Positions 1 through 8,914 of a stretch of DNA of 64,000 nt are shown here, one piece after another. A program made the translations under genes and the position numbers. Source of the DNA: 39-52-133 sp035531075. Lineage in GTDB: Bacteria; Pseudomonadota; Gammaproteobacteria; Burkholderiales; Gallionellaceae. Every line of letters starts with the position of its first letter. Within the stretch, counting starts at the first letter, position 1. The notes below the pieces were generated by a model. That model saw only the letters and a list, made by a program, of their open reading frames with translations. It made no database searches and was not told the origin of the DNA. The stretch is taken from assembly GCA_035531075.1 (NCBI GenBank), contig DATKTO010000011.1, positions 99,787 to 163,786 on the forward strand. The letters run 5' to 3'.

Positions 1-13
1 CTATATGTCCGCT

Positions 14-778
14 TTACGCTGCTAGCCAGCCGCCATCGACATAAAGTGTCGCGCCGGTTACATAGCTTGCTTCATCTGATGCAAGAAAGACGACCGCTGC
101 GGATACTTCTTCAGGCCGCCCCATTCGCTTCATTGGCACGCCCGCAAGCATTGCGTCCAGTGCTTCCTTAGGCATCTTTTCTGCACCGGCCATGGGGGTG
201 TCGATAGCCCCCGGTCCTATCACGTTCACTGTAATGCCATGCGCCGCAAGCTCTACGGCAAGGGTTTCGCTCATGCCGATGATGCCCCCTTTTGAGGCCG
301 TGTAGTGCACGCCGCCTTCTATTCCCACACCCACGCCACCCGAAGCAATTGATGCGATATTGATAATGCGGCCCCATTTATTTTTGGCCATTTCCTTTGC
401 AGCACGTTGCGCACAGAGGAACTCCCCTTTCAAATTTATATCGATGGTTCTATCCCACTCATCTTCAGTCATTTCCAGAAATGGGTGCGGTTCGTAAATG
501 CCTGCATTATTGACGAGAATATCGAGTCGAGCATATTTCGCAATAATCTGGTCGAACACATTATTGACGTCTGCCTTGTTTGCAACATCAAGCTTGAAAC
601 AGGCCGCCTCCCCGCCCGCCGCGCGCACTTCGCCGGCGACTTGTTCGCATTGAACGAGGTCGATATCGGTAATGACGACCTTTGCACCTTGCCCGGCAAG
701 TGCGAGCGCGTGCGAACGCCCCATTCCCCTCCTGGCACCTGTAACCACTGCAACCTTATTGCGCAGATTGAACATCAT
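14..778 (-). CDS. SDR family NAD(P)-dependent oxidoreductase (FabG-like)
   Basis: A 254-residue classical short-chain dehydrogenase/reductase. The N-terminal cofactor motif TGARRGMG (about residues 14-21) follows a Rossmann beta strand. NNAG is near residue 90, the catalytic Ser lies in the IASIAS stretch and the catalytic YTASK near residue 160; the C-terminus has the family's typical YVTGATLYVDGG. Family enzymes reduce or oxidise carbonyl/hydroxyl groups with NAD(P); the acidic residue after the second strand (VVITDID) favours NAD(H), which is inference. An AGGAGG lies 4 bases before the first ATG and 7 before a second one (775), so either start is possible. The substrate cannot be read from the sequence: 3-oxoacyl-ACP reductase and various alcohol dehydrogenases look alike at this level. 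The gene stands alone, and its downstream neighbour is outside the window. Confidence 0.93.
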   Translation of the reverse strand: MMFNLRNKVAVVTGARRGMGRSHALALAGQGAKVVITDIDLVQCEQVAGEVRAAGGEAACFKLDVANKADVNNVFDQIIAKYARLDILVNNAGIYEPHPFLEMTEDEWDRTIDINLKGEFLCAQRAAKEMAKNKWGRIINIASIASGGVGVGIEGGVHYTASKGGIIGMSETLAVELAAHGITVNVIGPGAIDTPMAGAEKMPKEALDAMLAGVPMKRMGRPEEVSAAVVFLASDEASYVTGATLYVDGGWLAA

Positions 779-945
779 GATACCTCCTGGTTAATAATCT
801 TTTCGATGCGCGGGAGCAGTTAGCTCCAACCTTCCTGCCTTTCCATTCCATGGCGCCAAGCTCCGTCATTTTTTTGTGGCTGGCCAACTCGCGTCAGGTT
901 TATCCAGTATCAAAAGATATCACCCGGAGAACCGATCAGCCTGCT

Positions 946-1920
946 TCAGTACCAAAACGAGGTATCCTTCATCAGGAATTCAAGATATGACATGTAGTGC
1001 GACCCGTCGCAGGAGAAGGTCAGGGTCACCATGCCGTTGAAAATATTGATCGAGGAGTTGCGCAGATAGATGTTTTCGTCGGCGTAGCGCAGGGATCGCA
1101 TGAGGTTCAGAATCCGCCCGATGTCGGCCTGCGGAATCGCTGCATCCACCGGGTAGGGTTGGGGCGGGTACACCAGGCAGATGTCCGGATCGTTCAATGC
1201 CTCGTGATCCAGCATACGATAGCGGAACGGGTCGTCCACTGTCCAGATCATGGCCCGGCTACTGGAAAAGTGCATCTGGCATTGAAACACACCTCGCTGC
1301 GTCATCAGTTCTTCCACGATGGAGATCGCCCGCCCTATATGGCGGTCCATCAGGCTTTCGGCGCGGGATTGCTTGAAGACTGTGCCGCGGATCACCGGAT
1401 CGCCCTTCACCTGCCGCCAATTGTCAGGCTCCTCGTAGGGTTCGGCCGTCACCGGCAGATCTCGCAGGTCGAAATCGGCGCCGAGGTAGCCCAAAGTGTG
1501 GGAGCCGGTGCGCACGATCTGCAATGCGGTTAGCGACGGTCTTTTTTCTTTCAGGCTGATGTAGGCATCGGAGAGCAGGAATCCCCAAATTGGCATTTCT
1601 TCCTTCATGTACGGCCGCTGTGAGCGGTCGCGCCCGAAGTATTCATGGGCAAGCCCTGCCTTGCCCACGCTGTCGCAGATTTGGATGCCGTCGGTGCCCA
1701 CGCAGTACAGGAATGTGCAATAGGGGATACCGGCGAAGCCTTCCATGAGGATCGCGTTCAGCTGTTCACGGTTATCCCATGCCTGTGTGCATTTCTCCGC
1801 CAGCTGCGTCAGCGGTTCGCGCAGCGTGCGCGCCAGCTCCTCTCGTTGCAGATAGATGCTGTCCTTCCATGATTTATTCATGTTGCTACGGATATCTCGC
1901 GTGATTGAAATTTTTTGCAT
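946..1920 (-). CDS. PDC (Cache-like) sensor domain-containing protein
   Basis: A 324-residue soluble protein that I place among the proteobacterial PDC sensor-domain proteins, by the N-terminal helix followed by a PAS-like fold with the stretch GTDGIQICDSVGKAGLAHEYFGRDRSQRPYM (the last part, FGRDRSQRPYM, resembles the ligand-loop signature of Cache domains). The C-terminal third shows no enzymatic motif. There is no signal peptide or membrane segment, which is unusual because most PDC domains are extracytoplasmic; this would make it a cytosolic ligand sensor. No good ribosome-binding site precedes the ATG at 1920; Met14 (1881) is an alternative start. It is monocistronic, with no partner kinase or regulator beside it. 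The family call is moderately sure; the function is unknown. Confidence 0.7.
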   Translation of the reverse strand: MQKISITRDIRSNMNKSWKDSIYLQREELARTLREPLTQLAEKCTQAWDNREQLNAILMEGFAGIPYCTFLYCVGTDGIQICDSVGKAGLAHEYFGRDRSQRPYMKEEMPIWGFLLSDAYISLKEKRPSLTALQIVRTGSHTLGYLGADFDLRDLPVTAEPYEEPDNWRQVKGDPVIRGTVFKQSRAESLMDRHIGRAISIVEELMTQRGVFQCQMHFSSSRAMIWTVDDPFRYRMLDHEALNDPDICLVYPPQPYPVDAAIPQADIGRILNLMRSLRYADENIYLRNSSINIFNGMVTLTFSCDGSHYMSYLEFLMKDTSFWY

Positions 1921-2289
1921 CGGGGCGCTTTTGCTTGCATTGTTATATACGCAAGCTTTTTAACCGTCCGTACGCTACCGCACAGAGTGTTTTCGGCGCC
2001 ATGGCGTGACCCTGACTCGAGAATAATTAACGACGGGCTCGGCTGATTCGGGGGCAACTTTAGCCCGCCCTCTGACGCGATGACCGGCGCAAATTCAATG
2101 GCCAGCATGGTGTGCATAACATGCTGATTACATTAAATATAAGCACAATAAAATCAATGGGATCTGAGAGCATGCACTGGTCATTTTTTTCTCTCTGGCA
2201 GAAGCAGCAATGGTTTGCCTGCATAACTTGTCCACCCTCCCCGCAAGCTGTAGACTGCTTTTTTGACTTGAACGGTTTTTTCTCTCCGA
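1921..2289. other. intergenic region between divergent PDC and SpecificRecomb genes
   Basis: A 369-base gap that should carry the promoters of both flanking genes. I see an AT-rich stretch (2108-2156) on the side of the rightward gene and a 6-bp inverted repeat, GCTTGC/GCAAGC (1933-1956), followed by four T. No small gene with a credible ribosome-binding site is visible. Confidence 0.5.
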
Positions 2290-4341
2290 ATGCTGAACCT
2301 GCTAGATCGTATCGCCGCTCACCCCGGCAACGATTCAATTTACTTTCTGACAGATCTGGTACAGAAATTGCGCCCGGCGAAGCCGTACCTGATTGATGAA
2401 GCAGCCGCCAACGTGCGTACCTTCACGCAGTTGCTTCAAGGCAGGCATAGTCACGCGCTTGCCCTGCGCCACTATCTGTTACGCGTGTTTTCGACACGGC
2501 ATCAGACCAATCTCTATACCGATACAGGCATTCTCTCCAGCACCGGTTTTTTTAGCGAGCTGTTCCAGCGCTTTTCCTTCCGCATTTTGCCCCCCGCAGT
2601 GGATGAGAGTAATTTTCGCGACTGTCTGGACCGGATACTGCCAGTCCAAACGGATTATGTGTGGATGAGCGGCGTGCCTGCAGCGGACTGGCAGGCGCTG
2701 TTCGATGTTCTGGACAGCGCTGACGAAGGAGATGTGGACACCGCATGCAAACATAAAACGCTGCTGCAACTGCTGGAGGCGATCCAGACCTTGTCTTACC
2801 GCATCAGTTCGATGGGGTTGGAGCCTGAACTGATTCGTAACCATCCGGATCTGGAAACGTTCGATTCACCGTTTCTGACGCAAAATTTTGAGGTAAACCG
2901 CTATCTTAAGGGCTATGCGCGCTTCCTGAATAGTGGCGCGGCGCTGGTCGAAAATGACAAACATTTGCTGGTCATGCTGGATCAGTGCGAGACAGTCGTG
3001 AATAAAATTCGAAAGAATGCACTGTCTCTCGGAACCAGTGTAGCGCTCACATATTTGCTGGTGCGGCTCACCCAGAGCATTGAGCGGATGCGCAAACTGC
3101 TGGCGCTGCTCGATGTGTCACGCGATCTGCACCCCTTTGCCCTGGAATGCGATGCAGATACATGCGCAGTGCCCACCCAACGGAGTGCTGCCGCGTTGGC
3201 GCTGGGACTGGAGCTGGTCGAGGCACACAACCGAAAATACGCGGTGCGCGAGCTGTTCGCCAGCAACATCAATCTGCTGGCCCGCAACGTCACGGAAAAT
3301 GCCAGCCGCACCGGCGAGCACTACATCGCGGAAAACCGCAGCGAGTATGCCGCGATGTTCCGCTCGGCAGCCGGCGCCGGCTTCATCATCGGCTTCATGG
3401 CGATGTTCAAGATTTTTGCCTCCTATTTGCGCGCCGCACCGCTGGTGGAGGCCTTCCTGTACAGCCTGAACTATTCGCTGGGCTTTATGCTGATCCACGT
3501 GCTGCATTTTACGGTTGCCACCAAGCAGCCGGCCATGACCGCCGCGCGCATTGCCGCCGAACTGCACAGCCGCGATGGTCACAACATCGATCTTGATAGC
3601 CTGGCGGAACTGATCGCAAAGGTAATGCGCACGCAGTTTGTCGCGGTATTGGGCAATATCATCGTCGCCTTTCCGATGGCTTACCTGCTTGCCTGGGGAT
3701 ATTTTTACCTGCAAGGCCAGCATATCGTCACGCCTGAAAAAGCCGGGCATCTGCTGCACGACATCGACCCCTTGCACTCGCTTGCGCTGTTTCATGCGGC
3801 TATCGCGGGTGTATGCCTGTTTGTGGCGGGGCTGATTTCCGGTTATTACGATAACAAGGCGATTTACGCTCGCATTCCGGCACGTATAGCTCAGTTACGC
3901 TGGCTGCAACGCGTGCTGGGCGAAGTCCGGCTCAAGAAACTTGCGGCGTATATTGAAAATAACCTGGGCGGTTTGATGGGGAATTTGTATTTTGGCATAT
4001 TGCTTGGCAGCATCGGCACCCTTGGTTTCATGCTCGGCCTGCCCATAGATATTCGCCACGTTACCTTTGCCGCCGCCAATTTCGCCACGTCATTATTCAG
4101 CCTGGATAACGATATGACATGGCAGACCGCCGTTACATCAACTTTGGGCGTATTGAGCATAGGCGCGGTTAACCTGCTGGTCAGTTTTTCGCTGGCGCTA
4201 TTTGTGGCATTGCGCTCACGCCAGGTGCGCTTCTCGCAATGGCCAGCACTGCTCAAGGTATTGCTGACACGCTTTGTGGCAGCGCCGCTGGATTTTTTCT
4301 TGCCGCCGAAAAATCCAGTCAAAGATAAAACCAAGGAGTGA
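2290..4341 (+). CDS. SpecificRecomb-family membrane protein (annotated 'site-specific recombinase')
   Basis: A 683-residue protein matching in length and character the COG4389/PF10136 family, named after the Neisseria gonorrhoeae gcr recombinase. The N-terminal half is helical and soluble. The C-terminal half holds about six long hydrophobic segments (for example near residues 360-410, 450-475, 500-520, 560-585 and 620-645). I find neither the serine-recombinase nor the tyrosine-recombinase catalytic pattern. From the sequence it is an inner-membrane protein, and the recombinase name is probably misleading. The ATG at 2290 has no strong ribosome-binding site. The gene ends in a good intrinsic terminator. 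Family membership is fairly sure, but the biological role is not. Confidence 0.82.
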   Translation: MLNLLDRIAAHPGNDSIYFLTDLVQKLRPAKPYLIDEAAANVRTFTQLLQGRHSHALALRHYLLRVFSTRHQTNLYTDTGILSSTGFFSELFQRFSFRILPPAVDESNFRDCLDRILPVQTDYVWMSGVPAADWQALFDVLDSADEGDVDTACKHKTLLQLLEAIQTLSYRISSMGLEPELIRNHPDLETFDSPFLTQNFEVNRYLKGYARFLNSGAALVENDKHLLVMLDQCETVVNKIRKNALSLGTSVALTYLLVRLTQSIERMRKLLALLDVSRDLHPFALECDADTCAVPTQRSAAALALGLELVEAHNRKYAVRELFASNINLLARNVTENASRTGEHYIAENRSEYAAMFRSAAGAGFIIGFMAMFKIFASYLRAAPLVEAFLYSLNYSLGFMLIHVLHFTVATKQPAMTAARIAAELHSRDGHNIDLDSLAELIAKVMRTQFVAVLGNIIVAFPMAYLLAWGYFYLQGQHIVTPEKAGHLLHDIDPLHSLALFHAAIAGVCLFVAGLISGYYDNKAIYARIPARIAQLRWLQRVLGEVRLKKLAAYIENNLGGLMGNLYFGILLGSIGTLGFMLGLPIDIRHVTFAAANFATSLFSLDNDMTWQTAVTSTLGVLSIGAVNLLVSFSLALFVALRSRQVRFSQWPALLKVLLTRFVAAPLDFFLPPKNPVKDKTKE

Positions 4342-4365
4342 GCGGGCGAGCTTGCCCGCTCTTTT
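4340..4365 (+). terminator. Rho-independent terminator
   Basis: The arms GAGCGGGC (4340-4347) and GCCCGCTC (4354-4361) are perfect complements around a 6-base loop and are followed by TTTT. The hairpin overlaps the stop codon of the SpecificRecomb gene and sits against the 3' end of the convergent GIDE gene, so it should separate the two convergent transcripts. Confidence 0.85.
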
Positions 4366-5284
4366 ACCGGTGCAGCCCCAGATCAGCAGCAGGTGTCTGC
4401 AACAGCCAGGCTAGCGCGCTCAGCGCAACGATGAAAATTAGCAGATGCGCCCATGTCCAGAAAAGGTAACGCCGGGACAGGTCGTGTTGTTCAAGGTTGC
4501 TGATTAAAAATAATTTTCCGTCACGCGGCTGGCTGATGATATGGAAGTCAGGTGCGGCCTGGGCCTCTCGCATGCGTTTTCCAATTTCGCGTTTCGCCGC
4601 CGATCTCGCCAGCATCCACTCCTGCATATCCAGTGTGCCGTTGTTGTCCAGATCAAAGCGCCCGTGCAGTTCAGGCATGTCTTTTTTCCAGTCGGCCAGC
4701 AGCGCGTTCAGTTCCTCGCGCGTGTTGAAGTCAGCAGTACTGCCGCCCTGAGTGCGAAAGTGCCCGATGGCATAAAGCTTGTCATTGGCGATCAGATTCC
4801 ACTCTGTGTAGCGATGATCATCCTTAAGCCACTGTTCGCGGTGGCGGGTGATTATTTCTGCCTGTTCTGGATCGACGATGCACAGGCCAGTGTCATCGCG
4901 CAGCATGAAAGAATCATTGCTCTCGCCGCTGTCTATGGTTTCCCATTTATTGTCGGAGGAGCGTTTCTCGATCTTGTAGCGGTACCACAGGCAGGGAAGC
5001 AGTGAGAGCTTGCTGAGCAGCGGCGTTTCGCCAAACGCCTGGCCCTGGCCGGCAAGCTCGACATAGCCTTGTGCGGCGGAGGCGATTTTCGAGGTGGGCG
5101 TGTCGCGTACCGTGCGCAGTCTTTTCAATGCCGACAGCCACGCCATGAGGCTGAGGGCGGCCATGAGCGAGAGGCAGGTCAGCCAGCCGTTATCTGTCTT
5201 CAGATGGAAACCCACCAACAGCAATAATAACTGTGCACCCGAGGTGACCAGTTGCGCGTATTCGCGGCGCAGTTTCACCAGCAT
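4364..5284 (-). CDS. GIDE domain-containing membrane protein with EF-hand loop
   Basis: A 306-residue protein with two hydrophobic segments near the N-terminus (about 16-50) and one near the C-terminus (about 280-298). This is the layout of bacterial relatives of the GIDE/MULAN family ('E3 ubiquitin ligase family protein'); the membrane-flanked beta-rich domain is the family mark, and no RING finger is present. Near residue 215 it has a canonical 12-residue EF-hand loop, DLDNNGTLDMQE, with acidic or Asn ligands at positions 1, 3, 5, 9 and 12, so Ca2+ binding is likely. It starts 5 bases after lemA ends. The lemA-GIDE pairing is common in proteobacteria and suggests a joint envelope role, possibly at the membrane. 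The 'ubiquitin ligase' wording should not be taken as function here. Confidence 0.8.
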   Translation of the reverse strand: MLVKLRREYAQLVTSGAQLLLLLVGFHLKTDNGWLTCLSLMAALSLMAWLSALKRLRTVRDTPTSKIASAAQGYVELAGQGQAFGETPLLSKLSLLPCLWYRYKIEKRSSDNKWETIDSGESNDSFMLRDDTGLCIVDPEQAEIITRHREQWLKDDHRYTEWNLIANDKLYAIGHFRTQGGSTADFNTREELNALLADWKKDMPELHGRFDLDNNGTLDMQEWMLARSAAKREIGKRMREAQAAPDFHIISQPRDGKLFLISNLEQHDLSRRYLFWTWAHLLIFIVALSALAWLLQTPAADLGLHR

Positions 5285-5289
5285 GCAGG

Positions 5290-5862
5290 CTAGCTGAACA
5301 GTTGTTTCATATCGACATCCGATTTTTCCGCGACGGAAAATTCCAGCAGCGGTTTTTCGTCGAAGTTAAACAGCCTGGCGATGATACTGCCGGGGAATAC
5401 TTCGATCTGTACGTTATTGATGTTCACTGAATCGTTATACAACTCGCGACGGTCGGCAATGCCGTTTTCCAGCGAGCTGATGCGGGTTTGCAGCTGCATG
5501 AAATTGTCGTTGGTTTTCAGCTCGGGATAGGCTTCTGCCACGGCAAAGATATTTCCCAGCCCCATGCGCAGCATGCCCTCTGCCTGGCCCAGTGCCGGGA
5601 TATCCTGCTGCTGGCGCGCGGCCTGCACCTGCGAGCGCGCCTCAATGAGTTTTTGTAGCGTCTCCTGCTCGAATTGCTTGTATTGCTTGCATACCTCGAC
5701 CAGCTTGGGCAACTCGTCGTGCCGTTGCTTGAGCAGCACGTCTATGTTTGCCCATGCTTTGGCAACGGCGTGTTTGACCGTCACCAGGTGGTTGTACAGG
5801 CTGATGACGTAGATCAGGAACACTGCAGCGATGCCGATTAAAATCAATGTAATCATGCTCAT
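5290..5862 (-). CDS. lemA: LemA family protein
   Basis: A 190-residue protein with one N-terminal membrane segment (about residues 4-22) and then a long helical region of the LemA family: YNHLVTVKHAVAKAWANIDVLLKQRHDELPKLV is recognisable, as is the terminal SVAEKSDVDMKQLF. LemA proteins are single-pass membrane proteins of uncertain role. This one is followed after 5 bases by the GIDE protein in the same direction, so the two form an operon. The start codon at 5862 is preceded by a purine-rich stretch. The family is certain; the function is not known. Confidence 0.93.
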   Translation of the reverse strand: MSMITLILIGIAAVFLIYVISLYNHLVTVKHAVAKAWANIDVLLKQRHDELPKLVEVCKQYKQFEQETLQKLIEARSQVQAARQQQDIPALGQAEGMLRMGLGNIFAVAEAYPELKTNDNFMQLQTRISSLENGIADRRELYNDSVNINNVQIEVFPGSIIARLFNFDEKPLLEFSVAEKSDVDMKQLFS

Positions 5863-6041
5863 ACCTTTAGCGAGGTGTTAATTATTTGACTGAGATGGCG
5901 ATGCGATCTTGCGTCGTAATGTAAAGCCGCTGAAATAAACAGGGGCTGCCCAGCATGGCACACTCTCGACTGACCCTTGCCGGAAGACGACCTCAGCGGC
6001 TTGCTGGTACAGGGATAGCCGATACCGAGCTGCATGCGGGT

Positions 6042-6845
6042 TCAGGCATCGTTGGCCGGACTGTTTTTCTCCCAGGCGGAAGCATCAATGGTTTCCTTGT
6101 AGGCATACCAGGTGGCATGGCCGATGATGGGCAGCAATACCAGGAAGCCGATCAGGGCCGTGGCAAATCCCAGCAGGACAGTCAGCAAGATGATCACTGC
6201 CCACAGCAGCATGGGCTTTTTGTTGCGCAATACTGCATTGACGCTGGTGACGACGGCGGTGATGGCATCTGCTTTGCGATCCATGATCATGGGCAGAGAG
6301 AAGGCGCTGGCGGCAAACACCACGCTTGCAAACACTGCGCCTACCATGCTGCCGATGCCAAAAAATGGCAGCAGCTGTTGCCAGTCAGGGTGGGCTTGCA
6401 TAGGCAAAAATATGCTCACGACTGTCGCGGCGCGCGCCCACAGCAGCAGCACCACCATCAGTATCAAGCCCAGCACCAGCAGCTCGCGCAGGTGATAGCG
6501 GCCTTCGCGTATGCAGTAGCCAAGCATGGGTTTGCGTCCCTCACCCAGTTGGCGGCTAATGGAGTACAGACCAACGGCGAGTACCGGGCCAACGAACATA
6601 AAGCCGCTGGCGAGGCCGATATACAGGGCCATGGTGCCGTAACGCCAGGTGAACACAGTTATCAGCAGGCTCAACAGCGTCATCACAAGGCCATAGGTCA
6701 GGCTCAACAGTGGCGCACGGGTAATGTCCGTCCAGCCCAAACGCAGCCAGTGCAGCGGAGCAGTCATCTCCAGCGTGCGGCAAGGTGCAACGAAGGGCAT
6801 GTCCTTTGCGGACTCTGAAGAATTGGTATCAGGCAGGTTCGACAT
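6042..6845 (-). CDS. DUF2189 domain-containing integral membrane protein
   Basis: A 267-residue protein with a short hydrophilic N-terminus and about six hydrophobic helices (roughly 50-75, 80-105, 125-150, 160-190, 220-240 and 240-255). The opening of the domain, LEMTAPLHWLRLGWTDITRAPLLSLTYGLV, and the central arrangement match DUF2189, a proteobacterial family of uncharacterised membrane proteins. The start at 6845 is preceded by AAGAGGAA on the coding strand. It is separated from lemA by about 180 bases and appears to be its own transcription unit. No transport or enzymatic motif is visible. Confidence 0.85.
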   Translation of the reverse strand: MSNLPDTNSSESAKDMPFVAPCRTLEMTAPLHWLRLGWTDITRAPLLSLTYGLVMTLLSLLITVFTWRYGTMALYIGLASGFMFVGPVLAVGLYSISRQLGEGRKPMLGYCIREGRYHLRELLVLGLILMVVLLLWARAATVVSIFLPMQAHPDWQQLLPFFGIGSMVGAVFASVVFAASAFSLPMIMDRKADAITAVVTSVNAVLRNKKPMLLWAVIILLTVLLGFATALIGFLVLLPIIGHATWYAYKETIDASAWEKNSPANDA

Positions 6846-7151
6846 GTGTTCCTCTTAATAATTGTTCTGAAAAATGGACACCACAAAAAAATGGTTAATT
6901 GTTCGAATATTACAACATTATCAGCGAGTCAACTAAAGGGATCTGCTTCGCCTTATCTTGAGCACGCTGAAACACCAGCCTGCTCCATAGCCTGCAAAAA
7001 CCTGCCTCTGCTACAGATGAATTCAGATAACTGGTGAACCAGGTTAAGGCAGCTACCGCGCTTCAGAACTGCAGGCCGGGGCAACTGTGCCGCTTGCGCC
7101 GAATGGGACTATTATTTCAATTCCGCGCCAGGAGGATATCGGAGAAGAAAT
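6846..7151. other. intergenic region upstream of the exported aldo/keto reductase
   Basis: A 306-base gap between divergent genes. The left 90 bases are AT-rich and could hold promoters. The right end carries AGGAGG and, closer, GGAG before the ATG at 7152. A 63-codon frame here has no ribosome-binding site or recognisable product, and I do not call it. Confidence 0.5.
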
Positions 7152-8093
7152 ATGACGGCCCCCACCAGAATATCGCCACCCCCGAATAACACGCGCCGCA
7201 GGATACTCGGCATGATCGCTGCAGCCCCCCTGCTGTTGCCGATGATGGGGCTGTCGCGGCAGAGCCGCCCAGCTGCCCGGCCCATTCTCTCCAGCGGTGA
7301 GCCGCTGCCGCTGGTCGGCCTCGGCAGCTGGATCACCTTCAACGTCGGCAACGACCAGGCCGCGCGCGATGCCAGCGCCGAGGTGATGCGCAACTTTTTT
7401 CAGGCGGGCGGGCGGCTGATCGACAGCTCGCCGATGTATGGCTCGTCGCAGGAAGTCATCGGCTATGGCCTCAAAAAACTCGGCCGACCGGCAGACCTGT
7501 TTGCCGCCGACAAGGTTTGGATTTCCGACGGTGATGAAGGCCGCGCCCAGATGGAAGCGTCGCGCCGGCACTGGGGCATTCCGCGCTTTGATCTGATGCA
7601 GGTGCACAACCTGCTGTCATGGCAGGCTCATCTGCCCACACTTTTCGCCATGAAGGCAGGCGGCCAACTGCGCTATGTGGGCATCACGACTTCGCACGGG
7701 CGCCGCCATGGCGAGATGGAGCAGATCATGAAAGCCGAAGCGCTGGATTTCATTCAGCTCAGTTACAACCTGTACGACCGTGAAGCGGAACAGCGCCTGC
7801 TACCGCTCGCGCTGGAGCGTGGCATCGCGGTGATTGTCAATCGCCCGTTCCAGCAGGGAGCATTGCTTCCTCGTCTCGCGCGCCATCCGCTCCCGCCGTG
7901 GGCAGCAGAAATCGATTGCAGCAGCTGGGCGCAGTTCGCCCTCAAATTCATCATTTCGCATCCGGCCGTCACCTGCGCGATTCCGGCAACCACCCGCATC
8001 GCACATGTTGTAGAAAACATGGCAGCGGCAGCGGGGCGGCTGCCGGATAAGGCGATGCGCGCCCGCATGGCTGCATTCGTGGACAACCTGTGA
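7152..8093 (+). CDS. Tat-exported aldo/keto reductase
   Basis: A 313-residue aldo/keto reductase with an N-terminal twin-arginine-type leader: TRRRILGM (about residues 15-22), then a hydrophobic stretch ending near residue 35. The AKR tetrad can be placed as Asp in LIDSSPMYG and Tyr in the same segment, Lys in ADKVW and His in MQVHNLL. The N-terminal barrel strand reads PLVGLGSWITFNVG. Tat export would put a folded, cofactor-loaded enzyme in the periplasm, which is unusual for an NADPH-dependent family. GGAG lies about nine bases before the ATG. The stop codon overlaps the ATG of the DUF6064 membrane protein (TGATG), so the two are translationally coupled and may work together. Confidence 0.88.
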   Translation: MTAPTRISPPPNNTRRRILGMIAAAPLLLPMMGLSRQSRPAARPILSSGEPLPLVGLGSWITFNVGNDQAARDASAEVMRNFFQAGGRLIDSSPMYGSSQEVIGYGLKKLGRPADLFAADKVWISDGDEGRAQMEASRRHWGIPRFDLMQVHNLLSWQAHLPTLFAMKAGGQLRYVGITTSHGRRHGEMEQIMKAEALDFIQLSYNLYDREAEQRLLPLALERGIAVIVNRPFQQGALLPRLARHPLPPWAAEIDCSSWAQFALKFIISHPAVTCAIPATTRIAHVVENMAAAAGRLPDKAMRARMAAFVDNL

Positions 8094-8779
8094 TGACAGA
8101 GTGGTGGTCTTACAGCCTGCGCGATCTGTTGATGTTTTCGCCGCATACCTATTACCGGCTATTCGAGCTCTACAACATCGAGCTGTGGCCGCTGCAGCTT
8201 ATTGCGCTTGCGCTCGGTGGCTCGGTTTTTCTGCTGTGGCGGCACCGCAGCGACATGGCGGCACGCGCAATCGCGGCGATCCTTGCACTGTGCTGGCTGT
8301 GGGTCGCATGGGCCTACCACTGGCAGCGTTACGCAACCATCAGCCTGGCCGCCGACTATTACGCGCTGGCCTTTGCGCTTGAAGCCCTGCTTCTGCTGTG
8401 GCTGGGTGTGCTGCGCGGCAGGCTCACCTTTGCGCCGGCCGGCAGTGTACGCCAACGCTTTGGCCTGCTCTTGTTTCTGCTTGCCCTGCTGTGTTTTCCC
8501 CTGATTGGCCCGCTGCAGGGGAGAAGCTGGTTGCAGGCAGAAATCTTCGGCGTGGCGCCCGACCCTACTGCACTGGCAACACTCGGCATCCTGCTGTTCA
8601 GCGGCGTGCGTCCGGTGTGGTGGCTCTTTCCGATTCCCGCAATCTGGTGTTTGGTCAGCGGCGCGACCTTGTGGGCGCTGGATGCACCCGACTTTATGAT
8701 CACCCCGCTACTCGCGCTGCTGACAATAGACCTGATGATAGTAAACGGCAGCCTGAAACATCGAACGAGCACACACTAA
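8093..8779 (+). CDS. DUF6064 family integral membrane protein
   Basis: A 228-residue protein, almost wholly hydrophobic, with about seven membrane helices. The N-terminus TEWWSYSLRDLLMFSPHTYYRLFELYN matches DUF6064 proteins. The ATG at 8093 overlaps the TGA of the upstream reductase by one base; a GTG one codon earlier is also possible. The overlap argues for obligate co-expression. The family has no assigned function; a membrane partner for the exported reductase, for instance in electron delivery, is only an inference and no haem-binding histidine pair is obvious. Confidence 0.85.
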   Translation: MTEWWSYSLRDLLMFSPHTYYRLFELYNIELWPLQLIALALGGSVFLLWRHRSDMAARAIAAILALCWLWVAWAYHWQRYATISLAADYYALAFALEALLLLWLGVLRGRLTFAPAGSVRQRFGLLLFLLALLCFPLIGPLQGRSWLQAEIFGVAPDPTALATLGILLFSGVRPVWWLFPIPAIWCLVSGATLWALDAPDFMITPLLALLTIDLMIVNGSLKHRTSTH

Positions 8780-8914
8780 CGCAGGCTGCAGTGGGTATGC
8801 GCAGCCCCGTAAAAAATGCATAGTTTCCCGTATTTAAGTGGCGACGTGATTGGTGTACTGTAATAAAATTTATGCATCAATAATACTTAATCAACTTGGC
8901 AACAGGAGGTCATC

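Noticed and set aside
1933..1960. GCTTGC/GCAAGC hairpin with four T, terminator-like
   Set aside because: No gene ends upstream on that strand; the 12-base loop and 6-bp stem are weak. Listed only within the intergenic region.
5955..6818. Long open frame opposite the DUF2189 gene, rich in His/Gln
   Set aside because: It is the antisense shadow of a real membrane protein; its Gln/His-rich make-up follows from the hydrophobic codons on the other strand.
8784..8812. GGCTGC/GCAGCC stem after the DUF6064 gene
   Set aside because: The loop is about 11 bases and no T-tract follows, so I do not call a terminator.
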